Shown one piece after another: positions 21,377 through 32,878 of a stretch of 64,000 bases of DNA. Source of the DNA: Sophora flavescens (lineage: Eukaryota > Streptophyta > Magnoliopsida > Fabales > Fabaceae); the NCBI GenBank assembly GCA_030762895.1, contig JAUPTC010000020.1, forward strand, positions 558,001-622,000, in the 5' to 3' direction. The number at the start of each line of letters is the position of its first letter. Position 1 is the stretch's first letter. Made by a program: the position numbers and the translations under genes. A model generated the notes under the pieces. It made no database searches, was not told the DNA's origin, and was given only the letters and a program-made list of their open reading frames with translations.

Positions 21377-21601
21377 TTAAACCATAAGAACATTAGATAT
21401 AGAGGGAAGAGGGGGTTTACCACCAATAGTACCAATTCCTATAACTTTCCCTTTCTGATTCCCTCCGAAAGCAACGTGTCCTCCTTTCTTAAGTTGGAGG
21501 TTTAGGAACATAGACCTTTCTCCTATCATATGACGCGAACAACCCCTTTGTCCGGTACCAGCGGTGATGTTTTCTTTGTCTGTTGAGGACATCTGCAACA
21601 A
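21377..21601 (-). pseudogene. Copia-2 aspartic protease
   Basis: The frame reads CSRHMIGERSMFLNLQLKKG, then HVAFGGNQKGKVIGIGTIGG, typical of Copia protease. The catalytic DSG just upstream is lost in this reading (GQRG), because ctggacagtgg of the right-arm copy appears here as ccggacaaagggg. The changes are again at CTG and CAG. Confidence 0.83.
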
Positions 21602-22589
21602 AAATTATTTGATCTTTAGGTACCCATATTTTTCAAGGTCCTTTTCTGTTAGTTCTAGGAGTCTGTAAAGACTTCCTTCTCTTCTTATGGATACACTTAG
21701 ACATAACGTGCCCAGTTTTTCCACAGAAGTTACAAATAGGTGTTGTTTTGGTTAAAGTTGACTTACAAGATACTGTAGGAGCTTTAGTTGATACTTTATG
21801 ATGTTTCTTTTGGACATTTCAATTACCTTATTTGTTAAGAGAATGCTTCTGACTGCCAAGTAGCTTAGTCAGATTGTCTCTACCATTAACAAATTTGGCA
21901 AGATCGAAGTGAGCTCTTCCACTTTCTGTTGAAGTTTTTCAACTTCTTGAGATGGTGATGTTTCACTTGAGATCTTAGCTTCATTAGACTTTTCGGTCTT
22001 GACTCACTATTCTCTTTGCTGACTTCTCGCACTATTGAGATTTTGTTTATGCTCACTTGGTGAGCTTTACATACTATCTCTTGAGGGATTTGAAGGCTTT
22101 AGATAAGCAGTTGGATTCCTCCATCAACTCCTCATAGGCATCAAGTAATTCCTCATATTCAGGATGTACCTCATCATCAGAGTTTGAGTCAATGTAGGCC
22201 ATCAAACAGAGATTGGCTTCTTCCTCTGTTTCTTCGTGTGTGACAGCTAAAGTGTCCCATATTTCTTTGGCAGAGTCACAAGCACATACCTTCTCAAACT
22301 CCTCCGGACTGAGAGCAAAAATGATGTTATATCTAGCTTTGTGGTTCAGCTCCCATTTTGTCTTTTCTGCAGCGGTCCACTGAGCTTTTGATTTGTCAGT
22401 GTTATCATCATTCTTGGGAATGAATGGACCATCTGTATTGACATCCCAAAGATCAGAGTTTGTAGATAGAATGAACCATTGAAATCTATCTTTCCAATAG
22501 TTGTAGTTTTCTCCATTGAAGTAAGGAGGTCTGGTTAGGGAAGCTCCTTCAGTCTGATGACTTCCACTAGACCTAGCCCCAGCAGTCAT
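21602..22589 (-). pseudogene. gag: Copia-2 gag
   Basis: The ATG at 22589 opens 171 codons (22074-22589) with SLTRPPYFNGENYNYWKDRF, FIPKNDDNTDKSKAQWTAAE and an acidic tail. TAG at 22074-22076 ends it, probably a former CAG, and the same stop is in all three copies. The C-terminal half lies beyond: a Lys/Glu-rich region and the zinc knuckle C-NF-C-GKTG-H-VMSK-C at about 21695-21740. Confidence 0.85.
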
Positions 22590-22648
22590 GTCTATTCTTC
22601 AGGACCTTTTACCTCTACACTGTTAGATACTCAACCCAGAGGTTGAGT

Positions 22649-22658
22649 TCTGATACCA
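22649..22658 (-). other. Copia-2 primer binding site (initiator tRNA-Met)
   Basis: Minus-strand TGGTATCAGA, 2 nt after the LTR end (CA at 22661-22662 on the minus strand), complementary to the 3' end of initiator tRNA-Met. Confidence 0.88.
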
Positions 22659-22660
22659 AC

Positions 22661-24588
22661 TGAAATAGACAACTATAAACACGAGAAGGGGGGTTGAATT
22701 GTGTTTATCAGAATTTAAGCAAAGTTGAAATCTTTTCGCAAACAGAAGCTAGATTTGGATGAGTGGAAGAATACAGGATGGACGGGTGACTTTTGTAAAC
22801 ACACCACTTGATAGACATAAGAAAACTAAAGCAATTAAAGAGTTTAAGGAAAGTGAGATTGACACAATTATTTATCCTGGTTCACTCTTCAAAGCAAAGA
22901 GCTACGTCCAGTCCTTGGCAGCACCAAGATTTATCCACTATAACTGATTAGGTTACACACACAAGTATTCTTTGCACGCCTAGCCTCTTCAGGCTCAAGA
23001 CAAGTATTGTTTGCACACCTAGCCTCTTCAGGCTCAAAGACAAGTATTCTTTGCACACTTAGCCTTTTCAGGCTCACTCAGGTTTGTTTGAGAGATTTGG
23101 TTTGTAATGAATACAACTTAGACAGACAACTTTCACTAACACTCAAAGAGTGGTTTAAATGTAAAGCTTAGGAAAGTCTGTGTAATAACTTCAAATGATT
23201 GAAGAATACAGAATGAAAGAATGAAGAAATTAATGCGCAGAGTAATGGCTTTTTAATGCAATGTGTATTCTCTGTTCTTCATCTTTAATGACTTCTGTAT
23301 TTATGGTCTTCAAGCATTTAGGATCCATTAGATACATTCCCTCAGATGTTGGCTTCAAGCAGAACTTCATTAAATGCAATAAAGTCATTCTGGGCAGCCA
23401 TTAATACAATAGAGTCGTTCTGGGCAGCCATTAATAAAATGAAGGATCATGGCTTTATGCATCGTGATACAGCCATATCAGAGTTATGCAGAGAGCTTTT
23501 TGTACTTTGTTGAGTACACTTCCCTATTCGTGTAAGGGCCAGAGGTACTAGGGAATAAAGCATGTCGGAAGCATTCTTTAACTGGTCTTTGGTTCTGATT
23601 ATCCAAGGTTACTTGAGAGAGTAGCTTCTGACTTTTCTTGATAAATGTGAAACTGAGTATGAGAGAAGGCTTCAAGTCTCTTTCTGGTTATTGAACTAAG
23701 ATTCTGATAATCCTTATAGAATTCGCGTTCATAAGATAAGTGCTTCCATCTTGAAAATAATCACGTCTATCTAGTCATTTGAGTTTTCATTCGGGCTAGT
23801 TGACGAGCTCCATATTAAGGACTCATCAAGTCCAAAGACTAGTGGACGAGCACTTCTGTTACTCGAATGGACTGGACGAGCACTTCTATTACTCTAGTGG
23901 ACGAGCACTTCTATTACTCTAGTGGACGAGCACTTCTGTTACTCTAGTGGACGAGCACCTCTGTTACTCTAGTGGACGAGAGTCTCTGTTACTCACGGTG
24001 GGCCGAGCTCCATTTGCCCACGTCATTGGGCCGGATACATTTCGACCTTAATGGGCCGAGCTCCATATACCGCCATTCTGACCTTAATGGATGAGCTCCA
24101 TATGCCACGTCATTGGACGAGCCATTCTGACCTTAATGGACGGGCTATTTTGATACTTTATTGGACACACGGTTCTGGTACTTTATTTGGACGCACTGTT
24201 CTGATACTTTATTGGACGCGCTCCGAATGCCACGTAGGTAGACGCTGGCTTTCAACGCTTTGGTGGACGCAAGTTTGTTTCTCTTGCGTTTTGGACATGC
24301 GCTTCAAACACTACAGTGTTGGACGTGTGTTTGTTACACTTTGTTGGACGTCTGTTTGTTAAACTTTGTTGGACGTCTGCTTTTCTACACTTTGTTCGAC
24401 GTATGTTTGTTACACTTTGTTGGACGTCTGCTTTTCTACACTTTGTTGGACGTCTGTTTGTTTTATTTAATCTGCACACTCGATAGATAGGTTAGCAACC
24501 AATATGAAGGTTAATTAAATCATTAACCAATGTTTAGTTCTCATCAAAACTTAGGGAAATGCACATCAGACATTTTAGAGACTTAACA
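22661..24588 (-). repeat. Copia-2 5' LTR
   Basis: 1,928 bp, minus-strand TGTTAAG...TTTCA. It carries all three internal minisatellites: 40-bp units (22965-23085), 25-bp ggacgag units (23835-24130) and ttggacgtctg units (24318-24465). It joins the satellite directly at 24588/24589, followed by ctcgg. Confidence 0.94.
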
Positions 24589-27500
24589 CTCGGGACCCAA
24601 TTTAGCCTTGATTTTGGCCTAATTTGACAATTCTTGTGAAACCTGAAATTGTAGGTCTCTTCCTTATCTTTCTAGGGACAGCAAGATCACCAAAATCCGA
24701 TATCTGTAGCTCTAGTTATGCTCTGCGCAAGGCAACAAGATCAGGATGAGTGAAAAATCCGAAAATTAACAACGTTTAACAATTAAGCCCAATAATTTAA
24801 AAGCAAAAACAATGATTGTAAAAGTTATCTAATTTCTGTCTCGCTCTGGTTTGTTCGGCTGTAAACTGCAATTTATGCTTATTAATCCTGACCTAACCCT
24901 AGACTAAATTAAGGGCCTCTGAATAAGCTTTCCAACAAGGTATCAGATGCCTTAATTGGGCTTAAGATGATTAAGTTAGTCACATTTAATTGAAGGAACA
25001 TCAAGGACTACGCACTGATCCGCACCAGGTAACTCGGGACCCAATTTAGCCTTGATTTTTGCCTAATTTAAAAATTCTTGTGAAACCTGAAATTGTAGGT
25101 CTCTTCCTTTTCTTTCTAGGGACAGCAAGATCACCAAAATCCGATATTTGTAGCTCTAGTTATGCTCTGCGCAAGGCAACAAGGTCAGGATGAGTGAAAA
25201 ATCCATAAATTAACAATGTTTAGCAATTAAGCCCAAAAATGTAAAAGTTATCTAATTGCCGTCTCGTTCTGGCTTGTACGGCTGTAAGGGCCTCTGAATA
25301 AGCTTTCCAACAAGGTATCATATGCCTTAATTGGGCTTAAGATGAGTAAGTTAGCCCCATTTAAGTGAAGGAACATCATGGACTCCGCACTAATCCACGC
25401 CAGAGAACTCGGAACCCAATTTAGCCTTGATTTTGGCTTAATTTGACAATTCTTTTGAAACCTGAAATAATAGGTCTCTTCCTTATCTTTCTAGAGACAA
25501 CAAGATCACCAAAATCCGATATCTGTAGCTCTAGTTATGCTCTGTGCAAGGCAACAAGGCCAGGATGAGTGAAAAATCCGAAAATTAACAATGTTTAGCA
25601 ATTAAGCCCAATTAAGCCCAATAATGTAAAAGCGAAAACAATGATTGTAAAAGTTGTCTAATATCCGTCTCTCTCTGGCTTATGCGGCTGTAAACTGCTA
25701 TTTATGCTTATTAATCATGACCTAACCCTAGACCAAATTAAGGACCTCTGAATAAGCTTTCCAACAAGGTATCATATGCCTTAATTGGGCTTAAGATGAG
25801 TAAGTTAGTCACATTTAATTGAAGGAACATCAAGGACTGCGCACTGATCCGCACCAGGTAACTCGGGACCCAATTTAGCCTTGATTTTTGCCTAATTTGA
25901 CAATTCTTGTGAAACCTGAAATTGTAGGTCTCTTCCTTATCTTTCTAGGGACAGCAAGATCACCAAAATCCGATATCTGTAGCTCTAGTTATGCTCTGCG
26001 CAAGGGAACAAGGTCAGGATGAGTAAATCCGAAAATTAACAATGTTTAGCTATTAAGCCCAATTAAGCCCAATAATGTAAAAGCAAAAACAATGATTGTA
26101 AAAGTTGTCTAATTTCCGTCTCTCTCTGGCTTGTGCGGCAATAAACTGCTATTTATGCTTATTAATCCTGACCTAACCCAAGACCAAATTAAGGGCCTCT
26201 GAATAAGCTTTCCAACAAGGTATCATATGCCTTAACTGGGCTTAAGATGAGTAAGTTAAGCCCATTTAAGTGAGGAGCATGATAGATTGCGCACTAATCT
26301 GAGCCAGAGAACTCGGGACCCAATTCAGCCTTGATTTTGGCCTAATTTGACAATTCTTGTGAATCCTGAAATTGTAGGTCTCTTCCTTATCTTTCTAGGG
26401 ACAGCAAGATCACCAAAATCCGATATCTGTAGCTCCAGTTATGCTCTGCGCAAGGAAACAAGGCCAGGATGAGTGAAAAATTCGAAAATTAACAATGTTT
26501 AGCAATTAAGCCCAATTAAGCCCCAAAATGTAAAAGCAAACACAATGATTGTAAAAGTTGTCTAATTTCCGTCTCACTCTGGTTTGTGCGGCTGTAAACT
26601 GCTATTTACGCTTATTAATCCTTACCTAAACCTAGACCAAATTAAGGGCCTACGAATATGCTTTCCTACAAGGTATCATATTCCCTAATTTGGTTTAAGA
26701 TGAGTAAGTTAGGCGCATTTAAGTGAAGGAACATCATGGACTGCGCACTGATTAACGCCAGAGAACTCGGGACCAAATTTAGCCTTGATTTTGGCCTAAT
26801 TTGACAATTCTTGTGAAACTTGAAATTAGAGGTCTCTTCCTTATCTTTCTAGGGACAGCAAGATCACCAAAATCCGATATCTGTTGTTCTAGTTATGCTC
26901 TGCGCAAGGCATCAAGGTCAGGATGAGTGAAAAATCCGAAAATTAACAATGTTTAACAATTTAGCCCAATAATGTAAAAGCAAAAAAAATGATTGTAAAA
27001 GTTGTCTAATTTCTGTCTCTCTCTTGCTTGTGAAGCTGTAAACGGCTATTTATGCTTATTAATCCTGATCTAACCCTAGACCAAATTAAAGGCCTCTGAA
27101 TAAGCTTTCCAACAAGGTATCATATGCCTTAATTGGGCTTAAGATGAGTACTTAGGTCCTTTAAGTGAAGGAATATGATGGACTGCGCACTGATCCGTGC
27201 CAAAGAACTCGGGACCCAATTTAGCTTTGATTTTCGCCTAATTTTACAATTCTTGTGAATCCTGAAATTGTAGGTCTCTTCCTTATCTTTCTAGGGACAG
27301 CAAGATCACCAAAATCCGATATTTGTAGTTCTAGTTATGCTCTGCGCAAGGCAACTAGGTCAGGATGAGTAAATCCGAAAATTAACAATGTTTATCTATT
27401 AAGCCCAATTAAGCCCAATAATGTAAAAGCAAAAACAATGATTGTAAAAGTTGTCTAATTTCCGTCATGGACTGCGCACTGATTAACGCCAGAGAACTCG

Positions 27501-30500
27501 GGACCCAATTTAGCCTTGATTTTGGCCTAATTTGACAATTCTTGTGAAACCTGAAATTGTAGGTGTCTTCCTTATCTTTATAGGGACAACAAGATCACCA
27601 AAATCCGATATCTGTAGCTCTAGTTATGCTCTGCGCAAGGCAACATGGTCAGGATGAGTGAAAAATCCATAAATTAACAATGTTTAGCAACTAAGCCCAA
27701 AAATGTAAAAGCAAAAACAATGATTGTAAAAGTTATCTAATTGTCGTCTCGCTCTGGTTTGTACGGCTGTAAGGGCCTCTGAATAAGCTTCCCAACAAGG
27801 TATCATAGGCCTTAATTGGGCTTAATATGAGTAAGTTAGGTCCATTTAAGTGAAGGAACATCATCGACTGCGCACTGATCCGCGCCAGAGAACTCAGAAC
27901 CCAATATAGCATTGATTTTGGCCTAATTTGACAATTCTTGTGAAACATGAAATTGTAGGTCTCTTCCTTTTCTTTCTAGGGACATCAAGATTACTGAAAT
28001 CCGATATCTGTAGCTCCAGTTATGCTCTGCGCAAGGCAACAAGGTCAGGACGATTGAAAAATCCGAAAATTAACAACGTCTAGCAATTAAGCCCAATAAT
28101 GTAAAAGCAAAAACAGTGATTGTAAAAGTTATCTAATTTCCGTCTCGCTCTGGCTTGTGCTGCTGTAAACTGCTATTTATGCTTATTAATCCTGACCTAA
28201 CCCTAGAATAAATTAAGGGCCTCTGAATAAGCTTTCCAACAAGATATCATATGCCGTAATTGGGCTTAATATGAGTCAGTTAGGCGCACTTAAGTGAAGG
28301 AACATCATGGACTGTGCACTAATCCGCACCAGAGAACTCGGGACCGAATTTAGCCTGGATTTTGGCTTAATTTGACAATTCTTGTCAAACACGAAATTGT
28401 AGGTCTCTTCCTTATCTTTCTAGGGACAGCAAGATCACCAAAATCCGATATCTGTAGCTCCAGTTATGCTCTGCGCAAGGCAACAAGGTCAGGATGAGTG
28501 AAAAATCCATAAATTAACAACGTTTAGCAATTAAGCCCAATAATGTAAAAGTTATCTAATTGCCGTCTTGTTCTGGCTTGTACGACTGTAAGGGCCTCTG
28601 AATAAGCTTTCCAACAAGGTATCATATGCCTTAATTGGGCTTAAGATGAGTAAGTCAGGCCCATTTAAATGAAGGAACATCATGGACTACGCACTGATTC
28701 GTGCCGGAGAACTCGGGACCCAATTTAGCCTTGATTTTGGCTTAATTTGACAATTCTTGTGACACCTGAAATTATAGGTATCTTCCTTATCTTTCTAGGG
28801 ACAGCAAGATCACCAAAATCCGATATTTGTAGCTCTAGTTATGCTCTGTGCAAGGCAACAAGGCCAGGATGAGTGAAAAATCCGAAAATTAACAATGTTT
28901 AGCAATTAAGCCCAATTAAGTCCAATAATGTTAAAGCGAAAACAATGATTGTAAAAGTTGTCTAATATCCGTCTCTCTCTGGCTTTGCGGCTGTAAACAG
29001 TTATTTATACTTATTAATCATGACATAACCCTCGACCAAATTAAGGGCCCCTGAATAGGCATTCCAACAAGGTATCATATGCCTTAATTGGGCTTAAGAA
29101 GAGTAAGTTAGTCCCATTTAATTGAAGGAACATCAAGGACTGCGCACTGATCCACACCAAGGAACTCGGGACCCAATTTAGCCTTGATTTTGGCCTAATT
29201 TGACAATTCTTGTGACACCTGAAATTGTACATCTCTTCCTTATCTTTCTAGGGACAGCAAGATCACCAAAATCCGATATATGTAGCTCTAGTTATGATCT
29301 GCTCAAGGCAACAAGTCAGGATGAGTGAAAAATACGAAAATTAACAATGTTTTGCAATTAAGCCCAATTAAGCCCAATAATGTAAAAGAAAAACAATGAT
29401 TGTAAAAGTTGTCTAATTTCCGTCTCTCTCTGGCTCGTGCGGCTGTAAAATGCTATTTATGCTTATTAATCCTGACCTAACCCTAGACCAAATTAAGGGC
29501 CTCTAAATAAGCTTTCCAACAAGCTATCATATGCCTTAATTGGGCTTAAGATGAGTAAGTTAGGCCCATTAAAGTGAAGGAACATCATGGACAGTGCACT
29601 GATCCGCGCCAGAGAACTCGGGACCCAATTTAGCCTTGATTTTGGCCTAATTTGACAATTCTTGTGAAACCTGAAATTGTAGGTCTCTTCCTTATCTTTC
29701 TACGGAGAGCAAGAACACCAAAATCCGATATCTGTATCTCTAGTTATGCTCTGCGCAAGGTAACAAGGTCAGGATGAGTGAAAAATCCGAAAATTAACAA
29801 TGTTTAGCAATTAAGCCAAATAATGTAAAAGAAAAACAATGATTGTAAAAGTTGTCTAATTACCATCTCTCTCTGGCTTGTGCGGCTGTAAACTACTATT
29901 TATGCTTATTAATCCTGACCTAACCTTAGAAAAAAATTAAGGGCCTCCGAATAAGCTTTCCAACAAGGTATCATATGCCTTAATTGGGCTTAAGATGAGT
30001 ATGTTAGGCCCATTTAAGCGAAGGAACATCATATACTCCACACTGATACGCGCCAGAGAACTCGGGACCCAATTTAGCCTTGATTTTGGCCTAATTTAAC
30101 AATTCTTGTGAAACATGAAATTATAGGTCTCTTCCATATCTTTCTAGGGATAGCAAGATCACCAAAATCCGATATCTGTAGTTCTAGTTATGCTCTGCGC
30201 AAGGCAACAAGGTCAGGATTAGTGAAAAATCCGAAAATTAAAAATGTTTAGCAATTAAGCCCAATAATGTAAAAGCAAAAACAATGGTTGTAAAAGTTGT
30301 CTAATTTCTATCTCTCTCTGGCTTGTGCGGCTGTAAATGGCTATTTATGCTTATTAATCTTGATTTAACCCTAGACCAAATTAAAGGCCTCTGAATAAGC
30401 TTTCCAACAAGGTATCATATGCCTTAATTGGGCTTAAGATGAGTAAGTTAGGTCCTTTAAGTGAAGGAACATCATGGACTGCGCACTGATCCGTGCCAGA

Positions 30501-30962
30501 GAACTCGGGACCCAATTTAACTTTGATTTTGGCCTAATTTGACAATTCTTGTGAAACCTGAAATTGTAGGTCTCTTCCTTATCTTTCTAGGGACAATAAG
30601 ATCACCAAAATACGATATCTGTAGCTCTAGTGATGCTCTGCGCAAGGCAACAAGGTCAGGATGAGTGAAAAATCCGAAAATTAACAATGTTTAGCTATTA
30701 AGCCCAATTAAGCCCAATAATGTAAAAGCAAAAACAATGATTGTAAAAGTTGTCTAATTTCCGTCTCTCTCTGGCTTGTGCGGCTGTAAAATGCTATTTA
30801 TGCTTATTGATCCTGACCTATCCCTAGACCAAATTAAGGGCCTCTGAGTAAGCTTTCCAACAAGGTATCATATGCCTTAATTGGGCTCAAGATGAGTAAG
30901 TTAGGCCCATTTATGTGAAGGAACATCATGGATTGCGCACTGATCCGCGCCAGAGAACTTGG
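24589..30962 (+). repeat. Satellite array, direct orientation (block S1)
   Basis: Tandem monomers with phase marks at 25005, 25380, 25834, 26285, 26738, 27180, 27469, 27865, 28309, 28684, 29137, 29589, 30033, 30476 and 30930. Full monomers are 442-454 bp. The 10-bp difference comes from one or two copies of aattaagccc. Short monomers of 396 bp (27469) and 375 bp (25005, 28309) lack a 48-bp segment and, for 375, a further 21 bp. A 289-bp truncated monomer starts at 27180. Small open frames inside are chance. Confidence 0.95.
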
Positions 30963-32878
30963 TGTTAAGTCTCTAAAATGTCTGATGTGCATTTCCATAA
31001 GTTTTGATGAGAACTGAACATTGGTTAATGATATAATTAACCTTCATATTCGTTGCTAACCTGTCTATCGAGTGTGCAGATTAAATAAGAGAACCACCCG
31101 TCCGACGCAAATGATAGAATCATCCGTCCAACGCAAGTGATTGAAGCTCACGTCCAACATTGTAGTGATAGAAGCTCACGTCCAATAGTGTAGTGATAGA
31201 AGCTCACGTCCAACACAAGTGATAGAAGCTCACGTCCAACCCAAGTGGTAGAAGCTCACGTCCAACACAAGTGATAGAAGCTCACGTCCAACACACAAGT
31301 GATTGAAACAAACATCCAGCACTGTAGTGATTGAAGCGCTCGTCCAAAACCCAAGAGATAGAAATTTGCATCCACTAAAGTGACACAAGTGGTTGTCCAC
31401 TAAAGTGATGAAAGCCAGTGTCGACTAAAGTGACAGAGGCGCTCGTCTACTAAAAGTAACAGACGTGCTCGTCCAATGACGTGGCATATGGAGCTCGTCC
31501 ATTAAGGTATCAGAAGCGCTCGTCCAATGACGTGGCATATGGAGCTCGTCTACTAGGTTACGTTCAACTAGTTAAAGGAGTATCCGTCCAATGACGTGGC
31601 ATATGGAGCTCGTCTACTAAAGTAACAGAGGCTCTCGTCCACTACAGTAACAGAAGTGCTCGTCCACTAAAGGTGACAGAAGCGCTCGTCCACACTTGTC
31701 TTTGGACTTGCTAACTCCTCAATATGGAGCTCGTCTACTAGCCGCAATGAAAAATCTTAAATGGCTAGATAGACGCGATTATTTTCAAGATGGAAGCACT
31801 TATCTTATGAACGCAAATTCTATAAGGATTATCATAATCGTATTTCAAGAACCATAAAGAGACTTGAAGCCTTCTCTTCTACTCAGTTTAACGCTTATCA
31901 AGAAAAGTCAGAAGTTACTCTCTCAAGCAACATTGGATAATCAGAACCAAAGACCAGTTAAAGAATGCTTCCAACATGCTTTATTCCCTAGTACCTCTGG
32001 TCCTTACACGAAAAGGGAAGTGTACTCAGCAAAGTACAAAAAGCTCTCTGCACAACTCTGATATGGTTGTATCATGATGCATAAAGCCATGATCCTTCAT
32101 GTTAGAGTACAACCAACGTTCCTATTGCATTAATGGCTGCCCAGAACGACTCTATTGCATTTAATGAAGTTATGCTTGAAGCCAACATCTGAGGGAAAGT
32201 CTCTAACGGATCCTAAATGCTTGAAGACTATAAATACAGAAGTCATTGAAGATGAAGAAGTAGAGAATACACATTGCATTAAAAAGCCATTACTCTGCGC
32301 ATTAATTTCTTCATTCTTTCATTCTGTATTCTTCAATCATTTGAAGTTATTACACATACTTTCCTAAGCTTTTTACATTTAAACCACTCTGTGAGTGTAG
32401 TGAAAGTTATGTCTGTCTAAGTTGTATTCATTACAAACCAAATCTGTCAAACAAACTTGAGTGAGCCTGAAGAGGCTAGGTGTGCAAACAATACTTGTCT
32501 TGAGCCTGAAGAGGCTAGGTGTGCAAAGAATACTTGTCTTTGAGCCTGAAGAGGCTAGGTGTGCAAACAATACTTGAGTCTGTAACCTGTTCAGTTATAG
32601 TGGATAAATCTTGGTGCTGCCAAGGACTGGGCGTAGCTCTTTGCTTTGAAGAGTGAACCAGGATAAATAACCGTGTCAATCTCTCTTTCCTTTTAACCTC
32701 TTTAATTGCTTTAGTTTTCTTACGTCTATCAAGTGGTGTGTTTGCAAAAGTCACCCGTCCATCCTGTATCCTTCCACTCATCCAAATCTAGCTTCTGTTT
32801 GCGAAAAGATTTCAACTTTACTTAAATTCTGATAAACACAATTCAACCCCCTTCTCGTGTTTATAGTTGTCAATTTCA
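30963..32878 (+). mobile_element. Solo Copia LTR inside the satellite
   Basis: 1,916 bp, TGTTAAG...TTTCA, of the same family as the Copia LTRs but in plus orientation and without an internal region. It is the product expected from recombination between the two LTRs of one element. The flanks are cttgg on the left and cacgg on the right, both near the satellite 5-mer ctcgg, consistent with a decayed 5-bp target-site duplication. The 25-bp array here has diverged wording (gaagctcacgtccaac). Confidence 0.93.

Larger units (their letters stand above)
17707..24588 (-). mobile_element. Copia-2: second unit of the Copia tandem dimer
   Basis: In minus-strand order: 5' LTR 22661-24588, PBS 22649-22658, gag-pol 22589 down to 18494, PPT 18072-18085, then the shared LTR. 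The internal region is about 4.6 kb and nearly identical to that of Copia-1. The right flank is satellite (24589 onward, ctcgggaccc). The frame is broken by TAG codons and indels. Confidence 0.92.
8095..29988 (+). repeat. Left arm of the 21.9-kb inverted repeat
   Basis: This segment matches the reverse complement of 42101-64000 throughout, with paired coordinates summing to about 72,090 (8095 with 64000; 24588 with 47491; 29988 with 42101). It includes a Copia LTR, a Copia internal region, a complete Athila-like element with the same 5-bp duplication, and about 5.4 kb of satellite in the same monomer order. LTR-specific differences of the Athila-like element are also shared, so the arms are copies of one locus, not independent insertions. 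Confidence 0.93.

Noticed and set aside
22965..23085. Regularly spaced repeats resembling a CRISPR array
   Set aside because: Units are contiguous, degenerate and without unique spacers, and they lie inside a plant LTR.
24252..24490. Peptides with repeated VGRLFVTLCWTS-like units, on both strands
   Set aside because: They are translations of the ttggacgtctg minisatellite in the Copia LTR, with no domain and no conservation of frame.
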